DNA of 64,000 bases from Siniperca chuatsi. Its lineage: Eukaryota > Chordata > Actinopteri > Centrarchiformes > Sinipercidae. The DNA lies in the NCBI RefSeq assembly GCF_020085105.1, contig NC_058057.1:22433860-22497859 (forward strand), in the 5' to 3' direction. Shown piece by piece: positions 21,572 through 31,772 of this stretch (positions within the stretch are counted from its first letter, which is position 1; each line of letters opens with the position of its first letter). Below the pieces are notes generated by a model. That model made no database searches. It worked only from the letters and a program-made list of their open reading frames with translations, and was not told where the DNA came from. The translations under genes and the position numbers were made by a program.

Positions 21572-21802
21572 GGCTGGAAGTGCACTCTAACGAGACAAAA
21601 ACCAGGTGTATAAGATTGACAAGAGTTTCTATTTACTATTTACAACCACCCAGCATGGAGCTAACCGTACAAGCGAAAACACAAGTTAAATACAGACGTA
21701 CAGACGTAGGAAGTATCCATCATGTACAAAACGAAATAATTTTCATAATCTATTTTACCTATTTCCGTATATATTGTGACGTCAACAAAAGCAGCGTATT
21801 AC

Positions 21803-21875
21803 GGGGGATTAGCTCAAATGGTAGAGCGCTCGCTTAGCATGCGAGAGGTAGCGGGATCGATGCCCGCATCCTCCA
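21803..21875 (+). tRNA. tRNA-Ala (AGC)
   Basis: Complete 73-nt gene and last of the array. The flanks are mostly unique, apart from ATTGTGACGTCA upstream, which resembles the ATAATGTGACGTCATG seen before the tRNA-Ala at 8193. Downstream AATAATTTCTTCTTTCCC lacks a T4 run. Confidence 0.95.
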
Positions 21876-22164
21876 ATAATTTCTTCTTTCCCACAAAGAC
21901 AACACGCTTTTCGTGGGCATAACACCCTTCTACAGTAAATGCTGCCCATATGTGTCTTGAGAAAGAAACAGAGGACAGAACTATTACAGCCGAGGACATA
22001 AAAGAAAGCTTAATTTGGCACCATGGATGTACTACCATTTATACTACCATGCTATTATTACTCTCATCTTGGAACATGGGAACGAAAATCTATACATATC
22101 TATAACATGTTAACAACAAACCCGTCCTCTAATGAATAATGCCAAGCTTTTAAATAAATTAAAT

Positions 22165-22760
22165 AAAATATCTCTAACAATACTAATCCTGTCCCAGGAC
22201 ACAGCATTTCTTATGCTGTATGTATTCAGGGAAAATTACATGTTGTGATTTATTTATAAAACGAGAGCTGAAACTGAAGAGATTTAGAAATTGGTGTAAT
22301 GAATGATCAAGTTCTGGTCTTCAGTACTGATGCTGCTGTTTGGATTTGCATTTAAAGTCTTCTTGTGTAGACCAGAGAAGAGCTTTGCTTACTTACTTAT
22401 GGAGGAAAAAAATATATAATGGCATATTGCTAAGTGTATATACAGATACTACAAATATGTGTTCATATAGTTATGTCTAAGTTAGCATAACTTGGACGTG
22501 TTTAGCTTTTGGTCATAGGGTCTGAATTAATGACTAATGCTGTGTAAAACATTATTTTATTAATTATCTTGCTCATTTCTTTTAGGATTGTCTTTTAAGA
22601 AAAAAGTATTATAAAAAGAGTATTTCATTAATTTTGCCTTCCTAGAGGAAAAAATTACATGAAATTGTTATTGTATATGGTATTTTCAAGTGCCCTCATT
22701 AATTTTCAAATAGGAAAACTTACCTCTGTGTCCCACCATTTCATAGTAAAGATGCACTTT
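22165..22760 (+). repeat. Duplicated AT-rich segment, copy outside CCDC25
   Basis: Shares CCCAGGACACAGCAT, CAAGTGCCCTCATTAATTTTC-like and TTTTGCCTTCCTAGAG phrases in the same order with 25378-25830. A further matching block is 23615-23800 against 25911-26070 (GAGCTCCTGAAGTCCAGAAA; TTTTCAAATGTGAGGAATTT). Confidence 0.8.
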
Positions 22761-23747
22761 ACTAAATCACCTACCGATATCAAGGCACACAAATATAAGC
22801 CCTACTTAACTGTCTAATTATTTGTCCATTGAGATCAATACATTTAAATGTAGGAAATAGTTTTAGGTAGGAAAGAAATAAAGGGAAAAGTGTTGTTTTT
22901 CATTACAAATGGCAGCACATGTAGTCATAATAACAAAGCTACATTCCAGATGTTCAGGACAAACGTTTATCCCCAAAATGTCAAGACATCACAATATCCT
23001 TTTCTCCCTTAGAGCAGCTCGTTATCAGATCCTTTAAAATATATAAAAGACTGATTCCCAACATCTAGATTTACTGCTATAGATACAGTATTTAGAATAT
23101 TGGCTGCCACCATTGCTGGTATACTTTTCAGGATTTATTGTCATAAAACAATCATCTTGGTACTACGATTCGGATCAAACATCGCAGAGCAAAACATGAC
23201 ATCTTGGCAATGTAAGTAGACAAATTTAATTATAGAAATTACTTCATGCAAAGCACCTCGTGGAACTGCCTTGTAACTCTCTTACAACCTCACTTGGCAC
23301 ATTTTCTCCCATTTGGCAGACGGCAGATCCTCTATCAGTGTTTTAGACCTGCAGATTCTCTTAATACATCCATGGTGTAAATGTGTTGACCTATAAGGCA
23401 AAAAAATAGCTGCTGCAATTTAAAAACTTAGACAACCTGCAGGCAAATAGTGCAGTTTTGTTGACTAAAGCTTTGTATCTTCTGAATACTGGGAAGAGTA
23501 TGATAGAGTATGCAGATATGACTTTCCCTGCCTGCAGACGGCACACATACATCTGCAGGTCTAAACTGATGCTGCTGTTACATTTTTCATTTGTTAGGTC
23601 CAGATAATTTTTGTCAAACTACAGTTTCAAAGGTCAAGAATAAACTTTTGTGCTTTACTGTCAGTATTACAGAGCTCCTGAAGTCCAGAAATGTATTATT
23701 TTTTTAATCCTGTGCACACAAATAATTCTTACTTTTTTTCTAGTAAA

Positions 23748-23935
23748 AATGGCAAACATTGTTCCACCTTTTCAAATGTGAGGAATTTCTGCCTGGATTT
23801 CTGTTTTATCATTGTAAATTACTTTAATTTCTTTGGGTTTTTGACAGACAAAATAAGCAATTTAAAGACGTCACCTTGGACTTTAGGAAATGTGACAGGC
23901 ATTTTATGAAAACAATCAGTTAGATGCAGCCCTAA
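23748..23935. repeat. MITE-like repeat (AACGATTATTTT type), partial
   Basis: Contains GACAGACAAAATAAGCAATT, the CAATTTAAAGACGTCACCTT phrase and the end ATGCAGCCCTAAA typical of this teleost repeat. Only one end is clear. Confidence 0.5.
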
Positions 23936-24029
23936 ATCTGTGCACACAAGCTAAAAATATATATCTTTCAGGTCTTAAGTGGCTCCATACACTATGGTTC
24001 TGCAGTTGGATGATAGTGGCTGGGACTGG

Positions 24030-24035
24030 TTTATT
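24030..24035 (-). terminator. Poly(A) signal AATAAA of CCDC25 (candidate)
   Basis: TTTATT on the plus strand, AATAAA on the minus strand, 480 bases after the CCDC25 stop codon. Confidence 0.5.
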
Positions 24036-24514
24036 TCATACATTGAATTGTATTCAATAAAATCTGACATGCAGAGAAATGACAACATGAAGAAAAGAGG
24101 TTTGCAGGGTTATTAAAACACCCATACACTAGTTTTAACATACATCGACATGGAAGTGAAAACCCAATCAAACACAGTTCTGCTATTTGAGTGTTTCCCC
24201 CCAAAATTTTCCTCAGCATGTTTGTTGTCCTGTGTTTTCTACAGTGTCATCCCTTGATGAAGAGGCCAGGCAGCTTGGTTTGATGTGGAAGCAGTGTCTG
24301 AACCAATCAGCATGTGGAATAAGTCCCGGCGCTGTCCCTTATCGGCTCGCTTTCTGCTCCAAGTGTCCAAAAGCAAAAGGTATCCATTTGTCTTTTCCCC
24401 CCCCTCCGGTGTCAATGCAGAGTTGCAGCAAGCAAAAGCAGCAGGGGAGCATCCTGACAGCAGATCTGGGTGGTGGAGGAGGATTCTGTCTGCTTGCTGC
24501 CTGGCGTTCACCTC

Positions 24515-27500
24515 TCACATGAAGTCGTCTGAATCGTAACCGTCCTGCAAACGACATGAAGTGAAGCACAAGTTCATGTGGTGAACATCACCAGAGCTGG
24601 TATCAAACACTCTCCTTTTACAGAATGAAGTAAGATTGACGCCAATGTGACTTCTCTGTATAATTCAGTAACTCTTTAAATCAAAATACATTGTGGTACA
24701 TCTCTGTTTCATGAATTTCCCTGATACAGAAAATAATTCGAAGCCCAATTTATACAAATTATAGACGTCTAGATCTGTCCTCACCTCGTTTGTCTTCATA
24801 TTTTCGCTCTTCATCAGTGAAGAATAGTTCCTGGATAGAGAAACCAAAACATAACAAACTGATAAATGTGAAGAAGATTTAATAAAAACTCCAATAATGC
24901 AGTACAATTTTAAATTACTGGCTTTAGTGGAAGTGTTTCGGAAGGCGCAGGATGTTCACACAGTGTCTTTCCATAACGTGAGGTGGCCATTACTTTAAAT
25001 GCATGAGCAGAAGATTGACATCTAGGATCTCGATCAGTCATCACTGTTTCCACCCAACAGCAAATTTTACGACAACTTTTTAAATGTCACAGATAGCAAA
25101 CAAGAGCAACAATTATCTTTTAAAATTTGATTAATCAGTCAAGCCAGTGAATGTGAAACCTGCACTGATTTAAGTATGTTTTCAGTTATGAATTAAAAAC
25201 TAGATTTACCCCAAAATATACAGTATAGTCTGATAAAACGGTAAAAACAACTTAAACTGTCAGAGTGAGCAAACTATTTCACAATACTGAGATTTTTTCT
25301 TTTCTTCTTCTTTTTTTTAGTTCAATCCAAATTTACTATCATATTTTTTAAAGAAAACAAAAAGTATTTAAAGTGAGAAAATATCTCCAAATATGCTAAT
25401 CCTGGCCCAGGACACAGCATGTCTTAATCTGTATGTATTCAGGAAAAACTACATTTTGTGATTTGTTTATAAAACAAGAGCTGAAACTGATGATATTAAG
25501 AAATTGGTGTAATGCATATACTACGAATATGTGTTTACATAGTTATCATGTCTAAGTTAACATTACTTGTTTGAATTGTGGTCTGAATTAATGACTAACA
25601 GTTAGTCATTAGTATATAATAAAACTTTTATTTATTTACTTTCTTGCTCATTTGTTTTAGGATTGTCCTTAGGAAAAGGGTATTATAAAAACAGCATTAC
25701 AGTAATTTTGCCTTCCTAGAGAAAAAAAAAACATAAAATCAAGTTATTGTATATGGTATTACCAAGTGTCCCTCATTAATTTCCAAATAGGAAAACCAGT
25801 GTCTTAACTCTTAGTAAAGATGCAGTAGGGTCAACTACCAATGAGATGTGTTTAAAAGCTCTGTTAAAAGCTAGTAAACATAGACCTCGAGTTAAGATTT
25901 TTCTTTGGGTCAAACTACAGTTTTAAAGGTCAAGAACTAACTTTTACGCTCTACTGTCACTATTACGGAGCTCCTGAAGTCCAGAAAGTCTTGTTTGCAC
26001 CATTTTGATGATCTATTAATCGTAAAAGTCATTTACCTTTTCAAATGTGAGGAATTTCTGCTTTTCTGTGTTTTATCATTATAAACTTACTGCAATACTG
26101 AGATATTTTCTTGGTTTAGTGCAATCCAACTTTACTAAAACAATGTCATGGAAAAAAACAACACCCCCACTTTTTTGATCAGAGTTGCGGACCTACCTGA
26201 GTTCCTCCATCTCTTTTTTCCTCTTCTGCTCTTCCTTCTCTTTCTTCTTCTGGTCTTGGAGCTGAGCTTTCTTTTCATTTCTCTCCTCTCTGTCTCTTGA
26301 CTCTCTCTCTGCCGCTAGGTCAGGGAGGCGTTCTTCTTTTGTTTTCTCCAGACGGTTTACGATCTCATTGATCTTCTTCTCCACCGCCACGATCTTCACC
26401 TGTGAAACACAGTGCAAGCATGACACACCTTAACTGATGATCTGTCAGTGATGAGAACAGACTCATGATGAAGCTCATTGCTGCCATTCACTTACGTAAG
26501 TTTGAAAAACAACGTGTGAGATAATCCACCACCAATGAAGCCTTCATCAGGTTTAATCAAACTTTGTTTTATACCTCTTTTATACCCATTTTCCCAGAGT
26601 TATACTGTTTTCATTTCAGTCTACTGACCTCCTTCTGTCGATGGAAGCCGATCTGTCCTACGTCCATGTCTCCGGTTTTCTTCAGGTTGGTCCACGGCGT
26701 GTAAACCACGTTGATGTTGTTCATCTTACAGCCTGACAGCATAGTTTGCTTTAGTATACATTGAACACCAGGTACTGCATGTGTCACTCACATAAAACAG
26801 CAGAAAGAGGCGTTGACAGGATGATTTCTCAGGGTTGTTGTCAGCATGCAGGTTTTAGGGTGAACTTTTTTTAAATATAGCCGATCTCATGCACTTTGAT
26901 CTGCTCTGTTTTAACCAAACCAAGACAAACAAAAGGCTCATTCTGAAACCCAGTGCTCGTGGCTGATACTCAATCCCAATCAGGGTAATCGTGCAAATTA
27001 CAAGGAAGCAGATCTTTACCTTGAATGCTGTTGTTTTTCACCAGCTGTGCACAGTCTATCAGCACCTCCGGGGGGATATCACCTATTGTGTGACCCTAGA
27101 AAAGACACGCACAAAGCAAACTAAGTGCTTGGTGGACCATTGCCCTCTGTACGCAGTGATGGGCCAGCAATGCAGAGTTATCTTTCAAGCTCTTTTTCAT
27201 TCTTTACAAACTACTTCCGTCACTTTTTGTGTGTACAAACGAGTGCAACACCCTGAATGAGTTTGAGACCAAACTGAAAAAAGTGTGGCGCATATTCCCC
27301 ATTTGTACGATTCATTTTATCGCACCACTCTATGATGGCAGGCTTTTTGCCCCGCGCTCGAATGTGGCCATTCTGAACAGGTAGAAACACTTTTACCTTT
27401 AACGCCGTATCATACAAAGTAGTTTGTTTAAAGCATATCCTGGCCTTAAGGCTCCAGTATGTAGGATTTTGTGGCATCTAGCGGTGGAATTGCAGTTTGC

Positions 27501-28549
27501 AACCATGTGAATACCACTCGCCTCACCCTCCCCTTCCAAGCGTGTAGGAGAAACTATGGTGGCCATGACACTTCACAAAAAACGCAAACGGCCCTATCTA
27601 GAGCCCGTGTTTGGTTTGTCCATTCTGGGCTACTGTAGAAACATGGCGGTGCAACATAGCGACCTCCGTGGAAGGGGACCCGCTCCCTCTGTAGATAAAA
27701 ACTGCTCATTCTAAGGTAATGAAAACACAACGATTCTCATTTTCAAGTGATTATACACTAATGAAAACATACTTATACATATTATATTCCATTTCTGCCA
27801 ATAGCTCCTCCTAAATGTTACACAGTGGACCTGTAAGGGTTGCATACCATTTGATCTAAGGCTTCTTCTATCTGACACTTATCAATACATACATTGCAGA
27901 TTCCCTGTGCATGAGACAGTAAATAGAAATGTGCACTTTAGTGTTTCAAAAAAGGTAATTTTACATGTTTCATCATAAGTGCTCAAAGTCAAGGTAAAAA
28001 AGTCCTGAATCAATGAGGTTTGGCTAAGGCGGTTCTGGGAAATGTGTGCTGAGGTGTTCAAGGGCTAAATACACTTTAGATCAATACTGTATTATCAGGA
28101 CTGAAGCCATGATTCTGTGCTTAAATTTCAGTGTTTCAGGTTCATTGTGTTGACTCCTCACCTTTGGCAGTCTCAGATAAACGTGAGCAGAAGACAGTTT
28201 GTCCACATGAAACCTGGACGTGAAAAAAAAACAAAAACACGAGTTGTTCAAGACGTCATTAACTCTTATAGTACTGATTTTTCTGTTAATTGTGCTTACA
28301 AATCTTGTTTACAGATTATTTACTAAAACACCAGCTTTTCCAGGGTGCAAAGAATGAAAAATACAAAAAAAAAAGTCTCACCAGATGTCTTCAGGCCATC
28401 CGTACTTTATTAGATCCTCATCTGCAAAAAATAATCCCAGCGCGTTAGAGGTGATGTGGCATCATTTATGGCACATGATAAATAGCAATACAATAATTAG
28501 AGTGACAGCACAAGACAAAGGTTTTTACAAAAAGTATAACGTTAAGATA

Positions 28550-28589
<40 letters not shown>

Positions 28590-28832
28590 CCCAACGATAA
28601 CTAACTCACTTTCATATTTGTCTTTTCCCATGTAGATTGTGTAGTGAGGGTTCACCACTGAGAGAGAAACAAGAAAAATCGATAGTTATCGGCTGAATCT
28701 GCAACATAAGCTGACACGAAATACATAAAAGCCCACAGCTTTAAAAAGTACTGGCTAACCAGGCTACTAGCTAACACTGCTGCTAGCCCTGCTGTGGCTT
28801 TACTCACCGGCACTTGTGAAGTAAAACACCAT
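24515..28832 (-). CDS. CCDC25: Coiled-coil domain-containing protein 25 (complete, 9 coding exons)
   Basis: Coding exons on the minus strand: 28808-28832, 28610-28657, 28382-28421, 28162-28213, 27020-27095, 26629-26732, 26197-26399, 24785-24830 and 24515-24544. They sum to 624 nt, 207 aa plus stop, close to the 208 aa of human CCDC25. The protein starts MVFYFTS and reads [20 protein letters not shown] and [20 protein letters not shown], the NFACT-R (DUF814) domain in about residues 1-115. A highly charged coiled coil follows ([20 protein letters not shown] to about residue 182), and the end is SDDFM as in vertebrate orthologues. In mammals it has been reported as a membrane sensor of extracellular-trap DNA; the domain also relates it to ribosome-associated NFACT proteins. 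Neighbours: ESCO2 upstream in divergent orientation, as in human. No defects are seen. Confidence 0.95.
25378..26110 (+). repeat. Duplicated AT-rich segment, copy inside CCDC25 intron
   Basis: Second copy of the segment at 22165-23800, shorter because inner parts are missing. Lies between the coding exons 24785-24830 and 26197-26399. A short internal repeat (CAATACTGAGAT...TTTAGT.CAATCCAA) occurs at 25281-25335 and 26092-26135. Confidence 0.8.
27446..27838. mobile_element. MITE, GGTCCAGTGTGTAGGAT type, copy 1
   Basis: Starts AAGGCTCCAGTATGTAGGAT and ends ATGTTACACAGTGGACCTG, an imperfect terminal inverted repeat. It includes GGCATCTAGCGGTG, CTCGCCTCACCCTCCCCTTC and GAAACATGGCGGTGCAACA, shared with 54256-54646. 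About 390 bp, non-coding, in a CCDC25 intron; a very common teleost family. Confidence 0.8.
28552..28588. repeat. (GT)n microsatellite
   Basis: About 18 GT units in a CCDC25 intron. Confidence 0.95.
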
Positions 28833-30534
28833 TTTACGTGAATTAAAACTCGCCACTAAAAGATGAAGAGTTAGTGTATAAAGTTTGGAAGCTAACACTA
28901 AGCTAATTATAAACACAACGAAATATAATCAGCTATATGCCCACGGATCGTTGCTGCTGTCACTTTTCGCATGTACAAGTTGACCCGGGAAGTTGTTAGC
29001 AACAGTTAGCATGTACCTGACCGGAACTACTCACATTGGTTTTACAAAATAAAATCTTGACATTCCATAAATTTGCCACTGTCCCTCCCTATCTTGAAGT
29101 TTAGAATAAGGGAATTCCTCTGTATGCTTATGATAGATGTTTACCCAGCTAGTGTTTGTTTATCAGACAACACATATCAATTAACAATCAATATGATGTA
29201 AATGTGTCAGATTTAGCAAAAAGGCTCATTTTCATTTGCGGTCCCTGGGCAGCTTGATGTTATACATGAAAAAAAACAAAGAAGACATACAAATAGCACA
29301 CAAAACAACATCAAAGCACACGCATATTTACACTTCTTTCACAGATTAAATCTTCTATCCAGCCCCTGTCTGTTTTTTATAACTGTACTCAATATATCTT
29401 TTTAAATCATGTTCGTTGATGCTGTTTTTGATGGCTGTCTGCTAATTTTGTTGTTTTTAATCCTGAATGGTGACGTCAAAGACGATTTTCCACATTGTGT
29501 ACAATAAAATTCCTAACTAATTATTATCAGAATAGACTACATAGATTGACGTCAAAGATTGTTCATGATTGTGGTAATTTAAATACTGTCATATCAATGT
29601 AATTAAATGGCGATTATTATTGTTATCGACTGGACATAGATGATGATCACCTTTAGGATCACCAATATGTACATTACTGCCTATATGCTGCCTAATGATG
29701 ACAATGATAAAAAATAATAAAAAGATGCAATAAAATGTGTTTCACAATTGATTAAAAAAAAGATGAAAAAGAAGAAACATTACAAACAAAGCAGAAAAAG
29801 TAGTAAGTAAAAATAAATGGCTATTAGTTTATGACTATGTTTTGACACGGACTATAAAAGTAATAGTATTTTATTCAATGTTTATTCACCTACTTCATGT
29901 ATATAAATTAACCTATTACATTAATCATTCAATATTTATTCCAGCACTCTTTGCACTCTGCACCATTGTATTCTTGTTAACCATTTACAGAAACAGGTTG
30001 AGTTGTATATAGGCATTGTATGTTATTGTTCATTGTTGCATTTTTATATATATTTATACACGCATTTATTTTTTAACCTACTTGTATGTACGTTATAGTT
30101 AAATGTTTATTTTTACCTGTCTTTGTTCAGCTTTGTTGTCCTTGCTTTTAGCCGTATGTCCACATTGAGAGCAGCTTAAAACCGGAGTCAAATTCCTTGA
30201 ATGTGTACACACACTTGGCCGATAAAGCTGATGCTGTAGATTCCTCAGATCATCTGAAATGAATCATCTCTGAGTTTTCTATCAAAAAATGTTTAAAACC
30301 TAAATTACTTAAATAAGTGACTAACTATCTATAGATTGGGTACGTGTAAGGTTATAATATCCTTTGGCATGCCTAATATAAACATGTAGCTGCCATAGAA
30401 TGACTGATAAATTGCCCTTTTCTAAACAAAGGTCTTTTATTTTGAAGGCAATGACCAGAAGTCCCTCCACGCATTTAATAAAGTATTTCCGTTTCCGGTC
30501 TCGTCTGGTTGTGCACATTTTTTTTTTTAGAGAC
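28833..30534. other. CCDC25 5' region and CCDC25-ESCO2 intergenic spacer
   Basis: Divergent spacer of about 1.5 kb. Sequence next to the CCDC25 start (28833-29000) should hold its 5'UTR and promoter. The rest is AT-rich with no gene or clear repeat. Confidence 0.5.
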
Positions 30535-30552
30535 TGGCGCGCGCTGTTCAAA
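30535..30552 (+). promoter_or_regulatory. ESCO2: Candidate E2F/CDE-CHR-like motif of ESCO2
   Basis: TGGCGCGCG, three bases, then TTCAAA, just upstream of or at the presumed ESCO2 start site. The first element resembles an E2F/CDE site; TTCAAA is the reverse complement of the CHR core TTTGAA. Function is inferred only. Confidence 0.35.
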
Positions 30553-30654
30553 ACACAGAGAAGAAACGCGGGCAGAAGAGGCAGCAGAGCCGCCAGCAAC
30601 TCAAACTTCCTACCAACATTTATTGTTTTATGTAGCACGACAGAAACGTGTTCG
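30553..30654 (+). other. ESCO2: ESCO2 non-coding first exon (approximate start)
   Basis: A G/C-richer stretch ends in a good donor at 30655 (TTCG|GTAAGA), and no ATG-led frame continues into the next exon. The 5' limit is a guess. Confidence 0.5.
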
Positions 30655-31772
30655 GTAAGATACATTATACGTGTTTGATACTTTGCTTGTTCGTCTCCTA
30701 AATGGCGCATTTACTTATAAGTAACGTTGTGTTAAGAAGCAGTTTACCCGTCAGACAGAACAGCCATATGTTTAGATTTACTTATTAGCGGTAAATCACA
30801 GATAAACATGGGAAAAACAGTAAAAACGTTCGGCTTTCGTTTAGTTCACGAAACTGTTGATAGATATCGACACGTTAGGTTGTTTGTATTGAGGCAGTCA
30901 CATTTTATATAAGCTAATCATCCCGCCAATTATGCATTCATCGCGACTTTAGCTGTTAAATAAGCGCTTAATTAGCTAGCAAACATGTAACGCTAAGCTA
31001 ACGTTCATGTCGAGATAGTTCACGTTTGTGCACAACAAAATAAATTGTTTCTAGTGTCGTTTTAGGAGTTACGGTAAATTGAGAACGCTGATCAATATCC
31101 AAATATACATATAAACAGTCTCGGGGTTTAGTTTACCGGGGTGACTTACATACACTCCATGCTCTCTGGCAGTGAAACATTCACACCAAACTTCTGTTTA
31201 AAATCTGGCAATTTAGAGTCAAACACACGAAAAGGACCTAGAAATGCATTTCGGTCTGTGACCTTCTCCGACCTGCAATAGGAAGGTTTGTGGCGCCGCT
31301 TACGGCTGGTGTAATTGTTACAAAAGCATTAGGTCTTACCTTCATAATAGTTAATATATATATCAAACAATAACATTGTGGAAATTTTATTTTTGCAAAA
31401 CAAGCTGCAATCTTTAGTTGCACTCTAGTTGTTTTTTTACCCAAGATATCCTGGCAACAGGCCTAGTGATCATTTAAAAATGGGTATTAATGATAATGAA
31501 GTGATTTTGTGCTACCTGATGGTAGAAATAACTTACCAGTAAATAACTTAGCTTGAAGCATCTCTCTATTTTCTTGTACATCCAGTATTACAGTAAGTTG
31601 TGAAATTACATGCAAGTAAATGCTTCCCCTTGTTTTCTGGGTTTTGAAGTATTTTAAAAGGAGAGCTGTCTTTGGGCAGACAAGTATCCTAAAGCTGAAA
31701 AGTTGTGATATTTTATGTGTTAACCTTGAAAACCTGCTAATGTTACTCTGTATGTGTAGGTGAGGTTTGAAA

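Larger units (their letters stand above)
20480..21575 (-). repeat. Third, inverted copy of the Tyr-Ala module
   Basis: Minus-strand copy of about 7578-8640: tRNA-Tyr, about 550 bp, tRNA-Ala, then the TTAGCTAAAGC / TGCTCAGCAATGTAAG flank. It is more diverged from the two direct copies than they are from each other, which suggests an older duplication. Confidence 0.8.
21876..24009. other. Intergenic region between tRNA array and CCDC25
   Basis: AT-rich and without a recognisable gene. Most of it (22165-22760 and 23615-23830) is a diverged duplicate of sequence in the CCDC25 intron at 25378-26110. A MITE-like repeat piece lies at 23748-23935. Confidence 0.6.

Noticed and set aside
30321-30710. 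129-codon minus-strand frame over the ESCO2 first exon
   Set aside because: Antisense to the ESCO2 5' end, with no recognisable domain and no splice context.
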